This document shows, in pieces, positions 8,236-16,314 of a stretch of 64,000 nt of DNA (position 1 is its first letter; the number at the start of each line of letters is the position of its first letter). The DNA comes from Cellulomonas chitinilytica (GTDB lineage: Bacteria; Actinomycetota; Actinomycetes; Actinomycetales; Cellulomonadaceae), in assembly GCF_016862675.1 (NCBI RefSeq), contig NZ_BONK01000008.1:62001-126000 (forward strand), given 5' to 3'. Both the position numbers and the translations under genes were made by a program. The notes under the pieces were generated by a model. It saw nothing but the letters and a program-made list of their open reading frames with translations, made no database searches and was not told the origin of the DNA.

Positions 8236-11219
8236 GCGTGCACACCGAGAATGCGTTCGAATCGAGCATCGAGACGCACCTGCTGAGCAATGGTTGGGAC
8301 ACGCTCGCGCCCTCCGGATACGACCGAGCCCTCGGTTTGTTCCCTGACGAGCTGATCACGTTCATCGAACAGTCCCAGCCGGACCAGTGGAAGCAGCTCG
8401 TCAATCGCCTCGGTGGCGACGGGATCGCGCGGGCGAAGGTGGCGCAGCACGTTGCGTCGCAGATCGACCACCGTGGGACGATCGGCGTGCTGCGCGACGC
8501 GATCAAGCTGAACGGTGTCACCTTTCACGCGTGCTTCTTCAAGCCGGCGAACACATTGACCGAGGCGCTGACGACGCGGTACGACGCGAATCGCACGGCG
8601 GTCGTGCGGCAGTTGCATCACAGCGAGTCGGTGACGGCGCAATCGGTCGACATGACGCTCGTGGTGAACGGAATCCCCACGGCGACAGCGGAGCTGAAGA
8701 ACACTCTCACGCATCAGGGTGTGCAGCATGCGATGCAGCAGTACCGCACGGACCGCAATCCGTCGGACCTCATATTCCGGGCGCGAGCGTTCGTGCACTT
8801 CGCGGTCGACCCGCACCGCGCGTACATGACGACGAAATTGGAGCGGGACAAGACCCGGTTCCTGCCGTTCAATCAGGGCACCGGTGGCCCGGGCGCCCGG
8901 GGAGGCGACGGGAACCCATCGAACCCAGACGGGTACGCCACGGCGTACCTGTGGGAGCAGGTTTGGCAGCGTGATGCGTGGCTGGACCTGATCGGGTCGT
9001 TCGTGCACGCCGAGGACGGACGGTTCCTCTTCCCACGGTTCCACCAGTGGCACGCGGTCCGCTCGATCATCGCCGCCACGCTTCAGGACGGGGCCGGCGT
9101 CAACCGGCTGGTTCAGCATTCGGCGGGGTCGGGTAAGTCGAACACCATCGCGTGGACTGCGCACGCCTTGTCGCGCCTGCACAACGCTCAGAACCGGCCG
9201 GTGTTTGACAAGGTCGTGGTGATCACTGACCGGGTCGTGCTGGATCGGCAGTTGCAGGACACGGTGGCCGGGTTGGAGCACACACCGGGCACGATTGTGC
9301 GGATCGACAAGAACTCGGCACAGCTGAAGGACGCCCTGTCCGGGCATGCGGCGCGGGTCATCATCACGACGTTGCAGAAGTTCCCAGTCGTGGCCGAGCT
9401 GGCCGCCGATGTGGTCGGGCGCAATTTCGCGGTGCTGGTGGACGAGGCGCACTCCTCGACGTCGGGGGAGTCCATCAAGCAGCTGCAGCAGGTGCTTTCG
9501 TCGAACGAGATCGACGAGCTGCAGGCTGAGGAGTCCGCTGCGGACGAGGGTGTGGACCTGGGCACGGACGTGATCGCGCACTCCGCGGCTGCGCGGCGGG
9601 CGCAGAAGAACCTGACCTACATCGCCTTCACCGCGACCCCCAAGCCCAAGACGCTGAACCTGTTCGGGCAGAAGGTCCCCGGCGTGGGTGGGGAGAAGGA
9701 CACGTTCGAACCGTTCCACCTGTACTCGATGCGGCAGGCCATCGAGGAGGGCTTCATCCTGGACGTGTTGGCCAGCTACACGACGTACTCCACGTACTTC
9801 AAGCTCGCGACCACGGCCCCGGACGACCCCGAGGTCCCGGTGGACAGGGCGCGCGCCGAGCTTGCCCGATTCGTTTCGTTGCACCCGACGAACCTGGGCG
9901 CGAAGGCCGAGATCATCGTCGAGCACTTCCGGGCCAAGACTCGCGGCAAGATCAACGGCCAGGCCAAGGCCATGGTCGTAACCCGATCCCGTCAGCACGC
10001 GGTCCGGTACAAGCTCGCGGTCGACGCGTACATCAAGGCCAAGGGCTACGACACGGGTTCGCGCCCGCTGCACGCCCTGGTCGCGTTCTCCGGGTCCCTG
10101 GAAGACGAGGGCGTCACCTACACCGAGGCGATGATGAACGGCTTCGGGGAGGGCGAGCTGCCGAAGAAGTTCGGCGGGGATGAGTACCACCTGCTGGTGG
10201 TGGCGGAGAAGTACCAGACCGGATTCGACCAGCCGCTGCTTCACACGATGTACGTGGACAAGAAGCTCGCCGGGGTCAGAGCCGTGCAGACGCTGTCCCG
10301 GTTGAACCGCATCCACCCCTGCAAGACCGACACGTTCGTCCTCGACTTCGCCAATACGGTCGAGGAGATCCAGGACGCGTTCGCCCCGTTCTATGAGTCC
10401 ACCGGCGCGTTGGCGGCCGAACCGAACGACATCTACAACCTGCAGCACACCTTGATGGCCGCCCACGTGCTCGACGAGCACGAGATGGACGTCGCAGTGC
10501 GGGCGCTGCTGTCCGGTCAGCAGTCCCAGCAGAAGTACGTCTACGCGGAGCTGACCAAGGCGGTCGACCGGTTCGTCGCGCTGGAAGAGGACGGGCAGGA
10601 GGGGTTCCGGGGCACGCTGACCGCCTACGTGCGGGCGTACGCGTTCATGGCGCAGATCATGACCTGGACCGACCGCGAGCTCGAACGGCTCTACCTGTTC
10701 GGCAAGGCCTTGGCCACCCAGCTCCCCAGGGGCGAGGACGAGCCGATCCCGCTGGTCTCTGACCAGGTCGAGCTCACGCACCTGCGTACCGCCCTGACCG
10801 CCGAGGAAGAGAACGCCGCTCTGACAGAGGGTGATGACACTCCCGGCGAGGTCCTTCCTGGGGAGGGCAAGGGTGGGCAGGACCCGTTGGTCGACAAGCT
10901 CTCCGCCCTGGTCGAACGGCTCAACGACAAGTTCGGCATCGGCACCACCGACGCCGACAAGGTCTGGTTCGAGCAGCAGCGTCTGGAGGTCATGGCTGAC
11001 GACGAGCTACGGGTCGTCGCGCTGCACAACACCCGAGACGCCTTCGATCTCATCCTGCGCGAACGTCTTCCGCACCACGTCGCTGCCCGGCACGGGGAGA
11101 ACACCAAGATGTTCGACCTGTTCTTCAACAAGCCTGGCTTCCAGCAACTCGTCGTGGAGTACCTCGGCGAGATGTACGAGGAGTTCCGCCGGCCAGCGGC
11201 GGACGGGGCACACGCCTGA
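8232..11219 (+). CDS. hsdR: Type I restriction-modification system, endonuclease/translocase subunit
   Basis: This 995-residue motor and nuclease subunit cuts unmethylated DNA after ATP-driven translocation. The N-terminal PD-(D/E)xK nuclease is visible as Asp140, Glu154 and Lys156 (VDMTLVV...AELKN). The helicase core follows with Walker A SAGSGKSN near residue 297, DEAH at 404-407 and FTATP near 464. The C-terminal ~250 residues are the helical part that contacts HsdM. GTG 8232 overlaps the hsdS stop (GTGA) and has GAGGAG ten bases ahead. Every catalytic motif is present and the frame is unbroken, so the operon should be functional restriction against incoming DNA. Confidence 0.95.
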   Translation: MSVHTENAFESSIETHLLSNGWDTLAPSGYDRALGLFPDELITFIEQSQPDQWKQLVNRLGGDGIARAKVAQHVASQIDHRGTIGVLRDAIKLNGVTFHACFFKPANTLTEALTTRYDANRTAVVRQLHHSESVTAQSVDMTLVVNGIPTATAELKNTLTHQGVQHAMQQYRTDRNPSDLIFRARAFVHFAVDPHRAYMTTKLERDKTRFLPFNQGTGGPGARGGDGNPSNPDGYATAYLWEQVWQRDAWLDLIGSFVHAEDGRFLFPRFHQWHAVRSIIAATLQDGAGVNRLVQHSAGSGKSNTIAWTAHALSRLHNAQNRPVFDKVVVITDRVVLDRQLQDTVAGLEHTPGTIVRIDKNSAQLKDALSGHAARVIITTLQKFPVVAELAADVVGRNFAVLVDEAHSSTSGESIKQLQQVLSSNEIDELQAEESAADEGVDLGTDVIAHSAAARRAQKNLTYIAFTATPKPKTLNLFGQKVPGVGGEKDTFEPFHLYSMRQAIEEGFILDVLASYTTYSTYFKLATTAPDDPEVPVDRARAELARFVSLHPTNLGAKAEIIVEHFRAKTRGKINGQAKAMVVTRSRQHAVRYKLAVDAYIKAKGYDTGSRPLHALVAFSGSLEDEGVTYTEAMMNGFGEGELPKKFGGDEYHLLVVAEKYQTGFDQPLLHTMYVDKKLAGVRAVQTLSRLNRIHPCKTDTFVLDFANTVEEIQDAFAPFYESTGALAAEPNDIYNLQHTLMAAHVLDEHEMDVAVRALLSGQQSQQKYVYAELTKAVDRFVALEEDGQEGFRGTLTAYVRAYAFMAQIMTWTDRELERLYLFGKALATQLPRGEDEPIPLVSDQVELTHLRTALTAEEENAALTEGDDTPGEVLPGEGKGGQDPLVDKLSALVERLNDKFGIGTTDADKVWFEQQRLEVMADDELRVVALHNTRDAFDLILRERLPHHVAARHGENTKMFDLFFNKPGFQQLVVEYLGEMYEEFRRPAADGAHA

Positions 11220-11434
11220 CACACCGAGCTTCGCGCGGAGCGCGGTCTGCCACGGGCAGGCGAAGAGCGCGTCGACGTCGCGAGCGTGCCATTGCACGAC
11301 TTGCCCTGATGGGCACGGTGCCGGTCGCCTGGGACGAGGGTTCCCAGCGCCGGAGGTGACTCCCGATCTACGTACCCACGCGGTTCGCGCTCACCGCGCG
11401 CTGGGTTCTGCGAGGCGATTGCCGCCGATCGCCG

Positions 11435-11454
11435 GTGGCTGACTGTCCAGCCAC
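11435..11454 (+). promoter_or_regulatory. Perfect hairpin abutting the start codon of the recombinase-like gene
   Basis: GTGGCTG (11435-11441) and CAGCCAC (11448-11454) form a perfect 7-bp stem with a 6-base loop ending directly at ATG 11455. It occupies the place where a ribosome binding site should be; no Shine-Dalgarno is visible. It could restrict translation or be an operator. The rest of the 235-base gap after hsdR (from 11220) shows no other clear signal. Confidence 0.35.
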
Positions 11455-12519
11455 ATGCCGACAGCAAACCGAACGAGCAAGGCCCGCCGCAGCACTGCCC
11501 CCCGTGTCCCGAGCACGCAGCTTCCTGGGCGGACGGCGATGAACGCCGAGCCCGAAGGCGCCTTTGACTGGGCACCGTGGCTTGAGGGCTACAAGCCTAA
11601 GCAGGTCCAAGACTGGGCTGGCATCGAGTCGTTCGTCCGAGACGCCGCGTCCGCGTACTTCGCAGCCAAGCCGTCGAAGACCAAGAGCGCCGCCCTTGCG
11701 GTCGTACGGCCGATCGTGGACATCGCCGCCTTCCAGCACGGCAGGGCCAAGCTCACCATCCGGACCGTATTCACGACCGTCACGCTGCAGCAGTTCGACA
11801 AGGAGCGCGGTCGGGCAGCCCGACAGGCCGCCGACGCCGGGCCGAAGGCAGCGCGCACCGGGACGCTCGGTAAGCGCGAGGCCAGCAGCGGCACGAAGCA
11901 CAGCCACCTGGTGAGGATCGGTCGAGTCGTGAACCCGGGAGGTGGGTGGGGACCGGAGCCTGCCACCCACCGTCGCTTCGTGACGCAGCCTTACGCGCCG
12001 CACGAAATCGCGTGGCTCGAGGACTCCGTGACGCGCAACGAGGGCCTGGCGCGCGTCAACGGTGAGGCACTCCTCGTGCTGGGCCTCGGCGCTGGACTCG
12101 CCGGACGAGACGCCCTCGTTCGCGCGCGCGATTGCCAGCTGAGCGCGCTGGGTATCGAGATCACGGTCGACGGCCGCCACGTTCCGGTGCTCGCTCGGTA
12201 CGAGGGGCGCCTGCTCAACCTGCTCGAGCACGCCGAGCCCGACGACATCCTGCTCGGCTCTCAGGCACGGAACAAGAACGCGGTGAACGCGGCCGCGGCA
12301 CGGGTGAAGATCGCTGAGGGCGGGCCTGCGCTGGAGCCCGGGCGAATGCGGAACACGTGGATCCTGGAGCACCTGGCTGCGGGCGTCGACGTCAAGGTGC
12401 TGATGCGTGCGGCCGGCCTCAAGACGCTCACGCCCATCAGTGACCTCGCGGCGTTCCTCCCCGACCTCCCCCACAATGACGCGTTCGCGATGCTGCGCCG
12501 TGGCGGTGAGTCGCGATGA
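11455..12519 (+). CDS. Tyrosine-recombinase-fold protein lacking catalytic residues
   Basis: The 354-residue protein has a C-terminal half that follows the layout of tyrosine recombinases: PYAPHEIAWLE, then GLGAGLAGRDAL (the box that normally holds the first arginine as GLR), a beta segment VPVLARYEG, and the second box LEPGRMRNTWILEHLAAG. In that box the HxxR histidine is glycine, although the arginine is kept. No tyrosine appears at the expected place; the chain ends LTPISDLAAFLPDL. It therefore looks like a DNA-binding recombinase fold without strand-transfer chemistry. The N-terminal 140 residues are basic with conserved-looking helices. ATG 11539 is an alternative start. The stop overlaps the next gene (ATGA), so the two proteins are made together. 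Confidence 0.6.
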   Translation: MPTANRTSKARRSTAPRVPSTQLPGRTAMNAEPEGAFDWAPWLEGYKPKQVQDWAGIESFVRDAASAYFAAKPSKTKSAALAVVRPIVDIAAFQHGRAKLTIRTVFTTVTLQQFDKERGRAARQAADAGPKAARTGTLGKREASSGTKHSHLVRIGRVVNPGGGWGPEPATHRRFVTQPYAPHEIAWLEDSVTRNEGLARVNGEALLVLGLGAGLAGRDALVRARDCQLSALGIEITVDGRHVPVLARYEGRLLNLLEHAEPDDILLGSQARNKNAVNAAAARVKIAEGGPALEPGRMRNTWILEHLAAGVDVKVLMRAAGLKTLTPISDLAAFLPDLPHNDAFAMLRRGGESR

Positions 12520-14381
12520 GCGCCCGCATCCTCAAGCACGCTCCGCGCTTGCGTGCCCCGCGCGACCTGACGGGCGTGCGGACGCCGACCACCGCCGAGC
12601 TCGACTGGGCCATCGGCATCGTTGACTCTCTCGGCGAGGCGTTTCACGAGGCGCTCGTCGCGAAGATCCGCGAGAACCGCGGCCGTCACGCGTCCGTGCG
12701 GGCTCGTAACGTCCTGATCGGTTGGCTGCTGACAACCTACGAGCCAGCCGCCACGGCCGCCCATACCCGGGTCGCCGAGAACCTCCTGGCCTTGAGCGCC
12801 GAGCAGCGTGAGCGCATCGGCCTGCCGGCGATTCCCGCGAATCGTGCCTACGCCCGGGTGTGGGACAAGACCAACGAGATCATCAAGGCACTCGACGAGG
12901 GCTTCACCATCGGCAGTGGCGCACTTGTAGCCCCAGTGGATCTCGACTGGTTCGTCGACGCACTCGCCCGTTGCGCCATCCCCGTGCACCTGCCCACCAG
13001 CCGCACACGCGCCGTCGATGGAACCGACTGGGAGACGTGTGGCACTTTCGTCTCTTCAAACCGGCAGTACGAGGGATACGTCCCGACGGACACCGACGGT
13101 GATGTCGACGACCACCTCAAGGAGATTTCCAAGGTCCGCAAGGAACTCCGCAAGGGCAAGCTCGTCAGTTTCGGCGCCGACGACCGGCCGATCTACACGA
13201 GAGATTGCGACGCGCGCGCGGGGCACCGCAGCGCGAACAACCGGCACAGCTCCGGGCTCTACATCGGCTACGAACTGCACCTGAGCGTCCAGATTCCCGA
13301 CGCCTCGTACGGTGGCAAGCCAGACCAGGTCGTTCTCGGTCAGGAAGTCCCCGGCTTCATCACGATGGCGCGTCTCACACCTGCAGGCGCACATCGTCTC
13401 GACGCGGTGGTACCCGGCCTCATCGCCGAGCAGGTGCCATCACCCGGCACTCCCTGGACGCCGGGAGCAAGTGGCACGTCGCTGGAAACGGTGGTGTGGG
13501 ACCGCGGCTACTCGATCCTCGACTACACCCGAGGCAAGGGTGCGCTCCGTGCGGCCGGCGTGGGGATCGTGTTCGACCTGGCCACTCGTCAGCGCACGCT
13601 CCAGGCGATCTATCCCAGTATCGACTTCATTGACGGTGTCCCGTTCTCCAAGCACATGCCGCAGGAACTTCGTGACCTGCCGCGCCCCGAGCGAGACGAC
13701 ACCCCCGAAGAGCGTGCGGCGAAGACCGCGGCCTTCGACCGACGGGCCATCTGGCGGTTCACCCCGCACGGCACCGCGCGTGACGGTGCGCGTCGTCGCT
13801 GGATCTGCCCATTCTGTGCAGGCCGCCTCGCAATCGCCGACCGGGTGGCGCGTAAGGCCAACGTCACGATCGCCGTCAACGCAACGCTGGTTGAGCTTCC
13901 CGAGGGCGAGACCTGCTGCGACGGGATCGTCACCCTCCCCGACGACGCGGTCCACATGGAGCAGGCATTCGGGATGCTGTGGGGAACCACCGCGCACACG
14001 GTTGTCTACGGTCAGCGGGCGCTCGTCGAGAACGCGAACAACCTCCTGCACGACAAGTACGCCAGGCTCGACCGCGGCTACACAAAGCTCATGGGCCTGG
14101 CCAAGCGCAAGTTCGTCCTCGCCTTCCTGCTCGCAGGAGTGAACCGCAAGATCGCACAGGCCTGGGAAGCGAAGGAATCAGCGCGCGAGGAGTGGCAGCG
14201 CAAGACGACCGCCTACGAGGCCCAGCTTCGAGGCGAGCCTGCGGCCGCGCCACCTTCGGCCGACGTGCTTCGACAGCGCCGCTACCGCGAAGCGAAGCGC
14301 GCCCGGAAGGCCACCGCCGCGCCCACTGCGCCGACGGGGCGATCTCGGACCGCCGCACGGGTCGCAGCGTCACGGCAATAG
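12516..14381 (+). CDS. DDE-transposase-like protein with cysteine-rich insertion
   Basis: This 621-residue protein has an N-terminal helical domain like those ahead of IS4/IS1182-type transposases (RNVLIGWLLTTYEPAAT, about 64-80). An RNase-H-like core follows with Asp168 (AVDGTDWE), Asp329 (VVWDRGYS) and Glu505 (QRALVENANN). The spacing and local context fit a D-D-E triad. Between the second Asp and the Glu lies an insertion with C431xxC434 and C467C468 that could bind zinc. The C-terminus is Lys/Arg/Ala-rich. It starts by ATGA overlap with the recombinase-fold gene and ends at a terminator. No flanking terminal inverted repeats were seen, so it may be a domesticated or accessory protein, not a free insertion sequence. 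Family assignment is from motif reading only. Confidence 0.6.
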   Translation: MSARILKHAPRLRAPRDLTGVRTPTTAELDWAIGIVDSLGEAFHEALVAKIRENRGRHASVRARNVLIGWLLTTYEPAATAAHTRVAENLLALSAEQRERIGLPAIPANRAYARVWDKTNEIIKALDEGFTIGSGALVAPVDLDWFVDALARCAIPVHLPTSRTRAVDGTDWETCGTFVSSNRQYEGYVPTDTDGDVDDHLKEISKVRKELRKGKLVSFGADDRPIYTRDCDARAGHRSANNRHSSGLYIGYELHLSVQIPDASYGGKPDQVVLGQEVPGFITMARLTPAGAHRLDAVVPGLIAEQVPSPGTPWTPGASGTSLETVVWDRGYSILDYTRGKGALRAAGVGIVFDLATRQRTLQAIYPSIDFIDGVPFSKHMPQELRDLPRPERDDTPEERAAKTAAFDRRAIWRFTPHGTARDGARRRWICPFCAGRLAIADRVARKANVTIAVNATLVELPEGETCCDGIVTLPDDAVHMEQAFGMLWGTTAHTVVYGQRALVENANNLLHDKYARLDRGYTKLMGLAKRKFVLAFLLAGVNRKIAQAWEAKESAREEWQRKTTAYEAQLRGEPAAAPPSADVLRQRRYREAKRARKATAAPTAPTGRSRTAARVAASRQ

Positions 14382-14418
14382 ACGCCGCGCGAATCCGAAC
14401 CTGAACAGCCACTCGACA

Positions 14419-14447
14419 AGCCCCGCACCGCCACCGGTGACGGGGCT
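14419..14447 (+). terminator. Terminator after the transposase-like gene
   Basis: AGCCCCG/CACCG (14419-14430) pairs with CGGTG/CGGGGCT (14435-14447), giving a 12-bp stem with one bulged A at 14440. It lies 38 bases after the stop. Confidence 0.65.
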
Positions 14448-14615
14448 GGTTGGCGTGTCCGGCCAGCCCCAATCTCGGGCAACGGCCGCGCGATGCCTGC
14501 CCGTCCGAGCGGTCGCAGCCGCATGATGACGACCACAGGTCGAAACGGGTCCGCAGCGAGGTGCAGTGACCCCATTTCCGAAACCAGTGTCCGGTTCAAA
14601 CCGGAACCACCCCCG

Positions 14616-14660
14616 GAGCGGACGACGGGAATCGAACCCGCGTAGCCAGTTTGGAAGACT
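14616..14660. repeat. Left attachment site (45-bp tRNA-Gly 3' fragment)
   Basis: All 45 bases are identical to 22907-22951. The bases flanking on both sides differ (g/c before, c/g after), so the repeat is exactly 45 bp. It contains the anticodon-loop side and T-arm of a tRNA but no 5' half, so it is not a gene. Confidence 0.92.
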
Positions 14661-14705
14661 CGTTCTGCACCGTTTTACGGGTGTCTGTGACCAGGGATTT
14701 AGCGC

Positions 14706-14794
14706 CCTGACCTGCGCAGATACTAGCGGACGTTTTCGCGGCAACCGCGCTAAGACGCGCTAATCGCGCTGACTTAGGGTGCATGAGGGTGCAG
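14706..14794. promoter_or_regulatory. Left arm: candidate integrase/excisionase binding sites
   Basis: A 19-bp sequence made of two GGGTGCA units 10 bases apart (14776-14794) recurs exactly at 22817-22835 next to the integrase. An 11-bp match, cctgacctgcg, lies at 14706 and 22886. Between them three CGCGCTAA-like repeats with 10-base period (about 14749-14772) are typical of excisionase-type sites. The role is inferred from position. Confidence 0.55.
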
Positions 14795-14834
14795 ACATGA
14801 GCCTCCGGCGGTGGTCGAGGGGTGCTCTCGTAGG

Positions 14835-14868
14835 CATGACAGACCTGCCACCTACGGTGCGTGTCATG
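14835..14868. promoter_or_regulatory. Inverted repeat over the start of the HTH gene
   Basis: CATGACA (14835-14841) and TGTCATG (14862-14868) form a 7-bp inverted repeat whose right arm contains the ATG at 14866. The same half-site recurs in the hairpin after the gene (15270-15313). This placement suits autorepression by the HTH protein. Confidence 0.4.
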
Positions 14869-15267
14869 GCCTCGACACTGACACCAGCCGCCTACGCCGA
14901 ACACGTCGGCGCGTCCGAGCGCAGCGTGCGCCGCTGGCTGGCCGACGGTGAGCTGCCGGCCGCCGAGCTCGTGGCCCGGCGCTGGGAGATCCCCGCCGAC
15001 GCGGTCCGCGTGCAGCGGCTTCCCGAGGCGGTCGCCGACGTGTCGAGAGACGCCGTCGCGCCCCGGGCACCACGGCCCGCGACGACGCTCGTCGGCGCGC
15101 TCGAGACGCTGCCGATCTACGTCGACGTCGACACCGCGGCCCAGCTCCTCGGCATCAGCCCGTACGCGGTCCGCCGGCACGCGGACGAGCTCGGTGGGCG
15201 CCGCTGGGGCCTGAACGGCGCGCTCGTCATCCCGCAGTCAGCTCTGCGCGAGCTCGCTGGCCTGTGA
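14866..15267 (+). CDS. Helix-turn-helix DNA-binding protein
   Basis: This 133-residue protein contains two small helix-turn-helix segments of the excisionase/MerR-like kind: TPAAYAEHVGASERSVRRWL near the N-terminus and VDTAAQLLGISPYAVRRHAD near residues 88-107. Each is followed by a short wing (RRWEIP; RRWGLNGALVIP). I start at ATG 14866 because the domain begins there and the codons before it overlap the integration arm; there is no clear Shine-Dalgarno, so the message may be leaderless. It is the only rightward gene in the element and stands alone at the end far from the integrase. A role as the element's regulator or second directionality factor is plausible. Confidence 0.7.
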   Translation: MASTLTPAAYAEHVGASERSVRRWLADGELPAAELVARRWEIPADAVRVQRLPEAVADVSRDAVAPRAPRPATTLVGALETLPIYVDVDTAAQLLGISPYAVRRHADELGGRRWGLNGALVIPQSALRELAGL

Positions 15268-15269
15268 CC

Positions 15270-15313
15270 CCTGACAGGCCATGACAACGGCATGCCAGTC
15301 ATGGCGTGTCAGG
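15270..15313. terminator. Bidirectional hairpin between HTH gene and hicB
   Basis: 16-bp arms (15270-15285 and 15298-15313) match at 15 of 16 positions around a 12-base loop. It lies between two convergent stop codons. Its arms include the CATGACA half-site found over the HTH gene start, so it may be both terminator and binding site. Confidence 0.75.
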
Positions 15314-15334
15314 TCGCCTGTCCGCGTGAGGTCC

Positions 15335-15724
15335 CTACGAGCTGACCAGCTGGTGCGCGCGCTGGTGGGAGACGCCGAGGATCGCGCCGACGTCGCGGAG
15401 CGTGACGTCAGCCGCGGCGAGGTCGCGCGCGAGACGCTGGGCCCGCTGCGACGCGTCGCGCTCGAGCGCAGCAGCCTGCTCGCGTTCCGCGCGGATCGCG
15501 TCGAGCTCGGCACCGACGTCGAGCCCGTCGACGCGCGCGACCGCGAGTGCGACCTCGACCGTGTCGAGCGGGACGGCAAGCGTGACCGCGACGAGCTCGC
15601 GTGCCATGGTCGGTGCGTCCGCGAGGCGACGCGCCTGAGTGACCCCGTCGACGTCGGGGACCGTGATCGTCCACCAACGGCCCTCACGGACCGCTGTCGC
15701 GGTGTAGGTCGTGGTGGTACTCAC
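15335..15724 (-). CDS. HicB-like antitoxin with C-terminal HTH
   Basis: This 129-residue protein combines an N-terminal degenerate HicB fold (EGRWWTITVPDVDGVTQARRL, about residues 12-32), a middle helical coiled segment (AIRAEREQAAALERDASQR), and a C-terminal helix-turn-helix (VTLRDVGAILGVSHQRAHQL, about 108-127). HicB antitoxins bind the HicA nuclease through the N-terminal fold and repress the operon through the C-terminal DNA-binding part. GTG 15724 overlaps the hicA stop by 4 bases, so the antitoxin follows the toxin on the same message, the usual HicAB order. The HicB fold is diverged, but the partner makes the call secure. Confidence 0.78.
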   Translation of the reverse strand: MSTTTTYTATAVREGRWWTITVPDVDGVTQARRLADAPTMARELVAVTLAVPLDTVEVALAVARVDGLDVGAELDAIRAEREQAAALERDASQRAQRLARDLAAADVTLRDVGAILGVSHQRAHQLVSS

Positions 15725-15927
15725 TGCGCCTCCTTGATGGCCTTGGCGATCTTCCGATACACGCCCGGACTGATCGTGCGGTGTCCGTCTGGAACCGCGA
15801 CGCCGATCCCGCTTGAGTGTTCCCACCACGTGTGTGAGCCCACGGTCCGGACGGGCGCGAACCCGGCGTCACGCAGTTCGCGCTGGACCTTGCGCGTCGG
15901 TTGCTCTGCAATCACGAGGATAGTCAA
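15721..15927 (-). CDS. HicA-like mRNA interferase toxin
   Basis: This 68-residue protein has the compact dsRBD-like HicA shape: VQRELRDAGFAPVRTVGSH with His32 in the GSH motif that acts in RNA cleavage, then a beta hairpin and a terminal basic helix (VYRKIAKAIKEAQ). HicA toxins cut mRNA unless bound by HicB. The start is uncertain: TTG 15927 gives 68 residues, GTG 15915 gives 64, and neither has a clear ribosome binding site, which would keep toxin yield low. It lies in a tRNA-borne element, where such pairs commonly stabilise the element. Confidence 0.78.
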   Translation of the reverse strand: MTILVIAEQPTRKVQRELRDAGFAPVRTVGSHTWWEHSSGIGVAVPDGHRTISPGVYRKIAKAIKEAQ

Positions 15928-16314
15928 GCGCGGCTAGACACCGCTAGGCAAGTCGGCCTAGACGCTTTCGGGACTCGGGCCCGGGCCGCGCCGGCTGGCG
16001 ACCGACGACGACGACCTCGAAACCCCAGAACGATCCTGACGGCGCCGTGATGATCGGCTGAGGGCGCCGGGTCGTGGGCCCCGTTCATGCGCTCATGACG
16101 GAGCCGGGCGCGTCGGGTCGAACAGGGCGCACGAGAGACGAATCGGGCCCGTTCCGGCTCGTTCGTCCTGGTCAGGGGGTTGCGAGAGGGAAAGTGAAGC
16201 GGACGGCTCGCGTGGGTTTCCAGCCCTGTCAAAGAACCGCTCGCGCTGGCCCTCGTCGTCGTGCGTGGTCGAGGCCCTCGCGTCGCAGTCTCGCCGCGGT
16301 CGTCGGGTCGTCGT
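15928..16314. other. Gene-free stretch upstream of hicA
   Basis: I see no credible gene in these 387 bases; frames here are Arg/Pro/Ser-rich without starts or ribosome sites. Near 15932-15965 are repeated GGC(C)TAGAC / CTAGG elements just upstream of hicA that could be the HicB operator. Confidence 0.5.

Larger units (their letters stand above)
14382..14865. other. Gene-free boundary between the two islands
   Basis: These 484 bases contain the terminator of the transposase-like gene, the left attachment repeat, and the left arm of the integrative element. No coding frame here is convincing. Bases 14448-14615 show nothing I can name. Confidence 0.6.

Noticed and set aside
8133..10781. Very long reverse-strand open frame opposite hsdR
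   Set aside because: It is a shadow of a high-GC coding frame; the product is Arg/Val/Leu-rich without motifs, whereas hsdR on the other strand has every catalytic motif.
14616..14660. A second tRNA-Gly gene
   Set aside because: It has only the 3' part of a tRNA, with no acceptor 5' strand, D-arm or complete anticodon stem; it is the attachment repeat.
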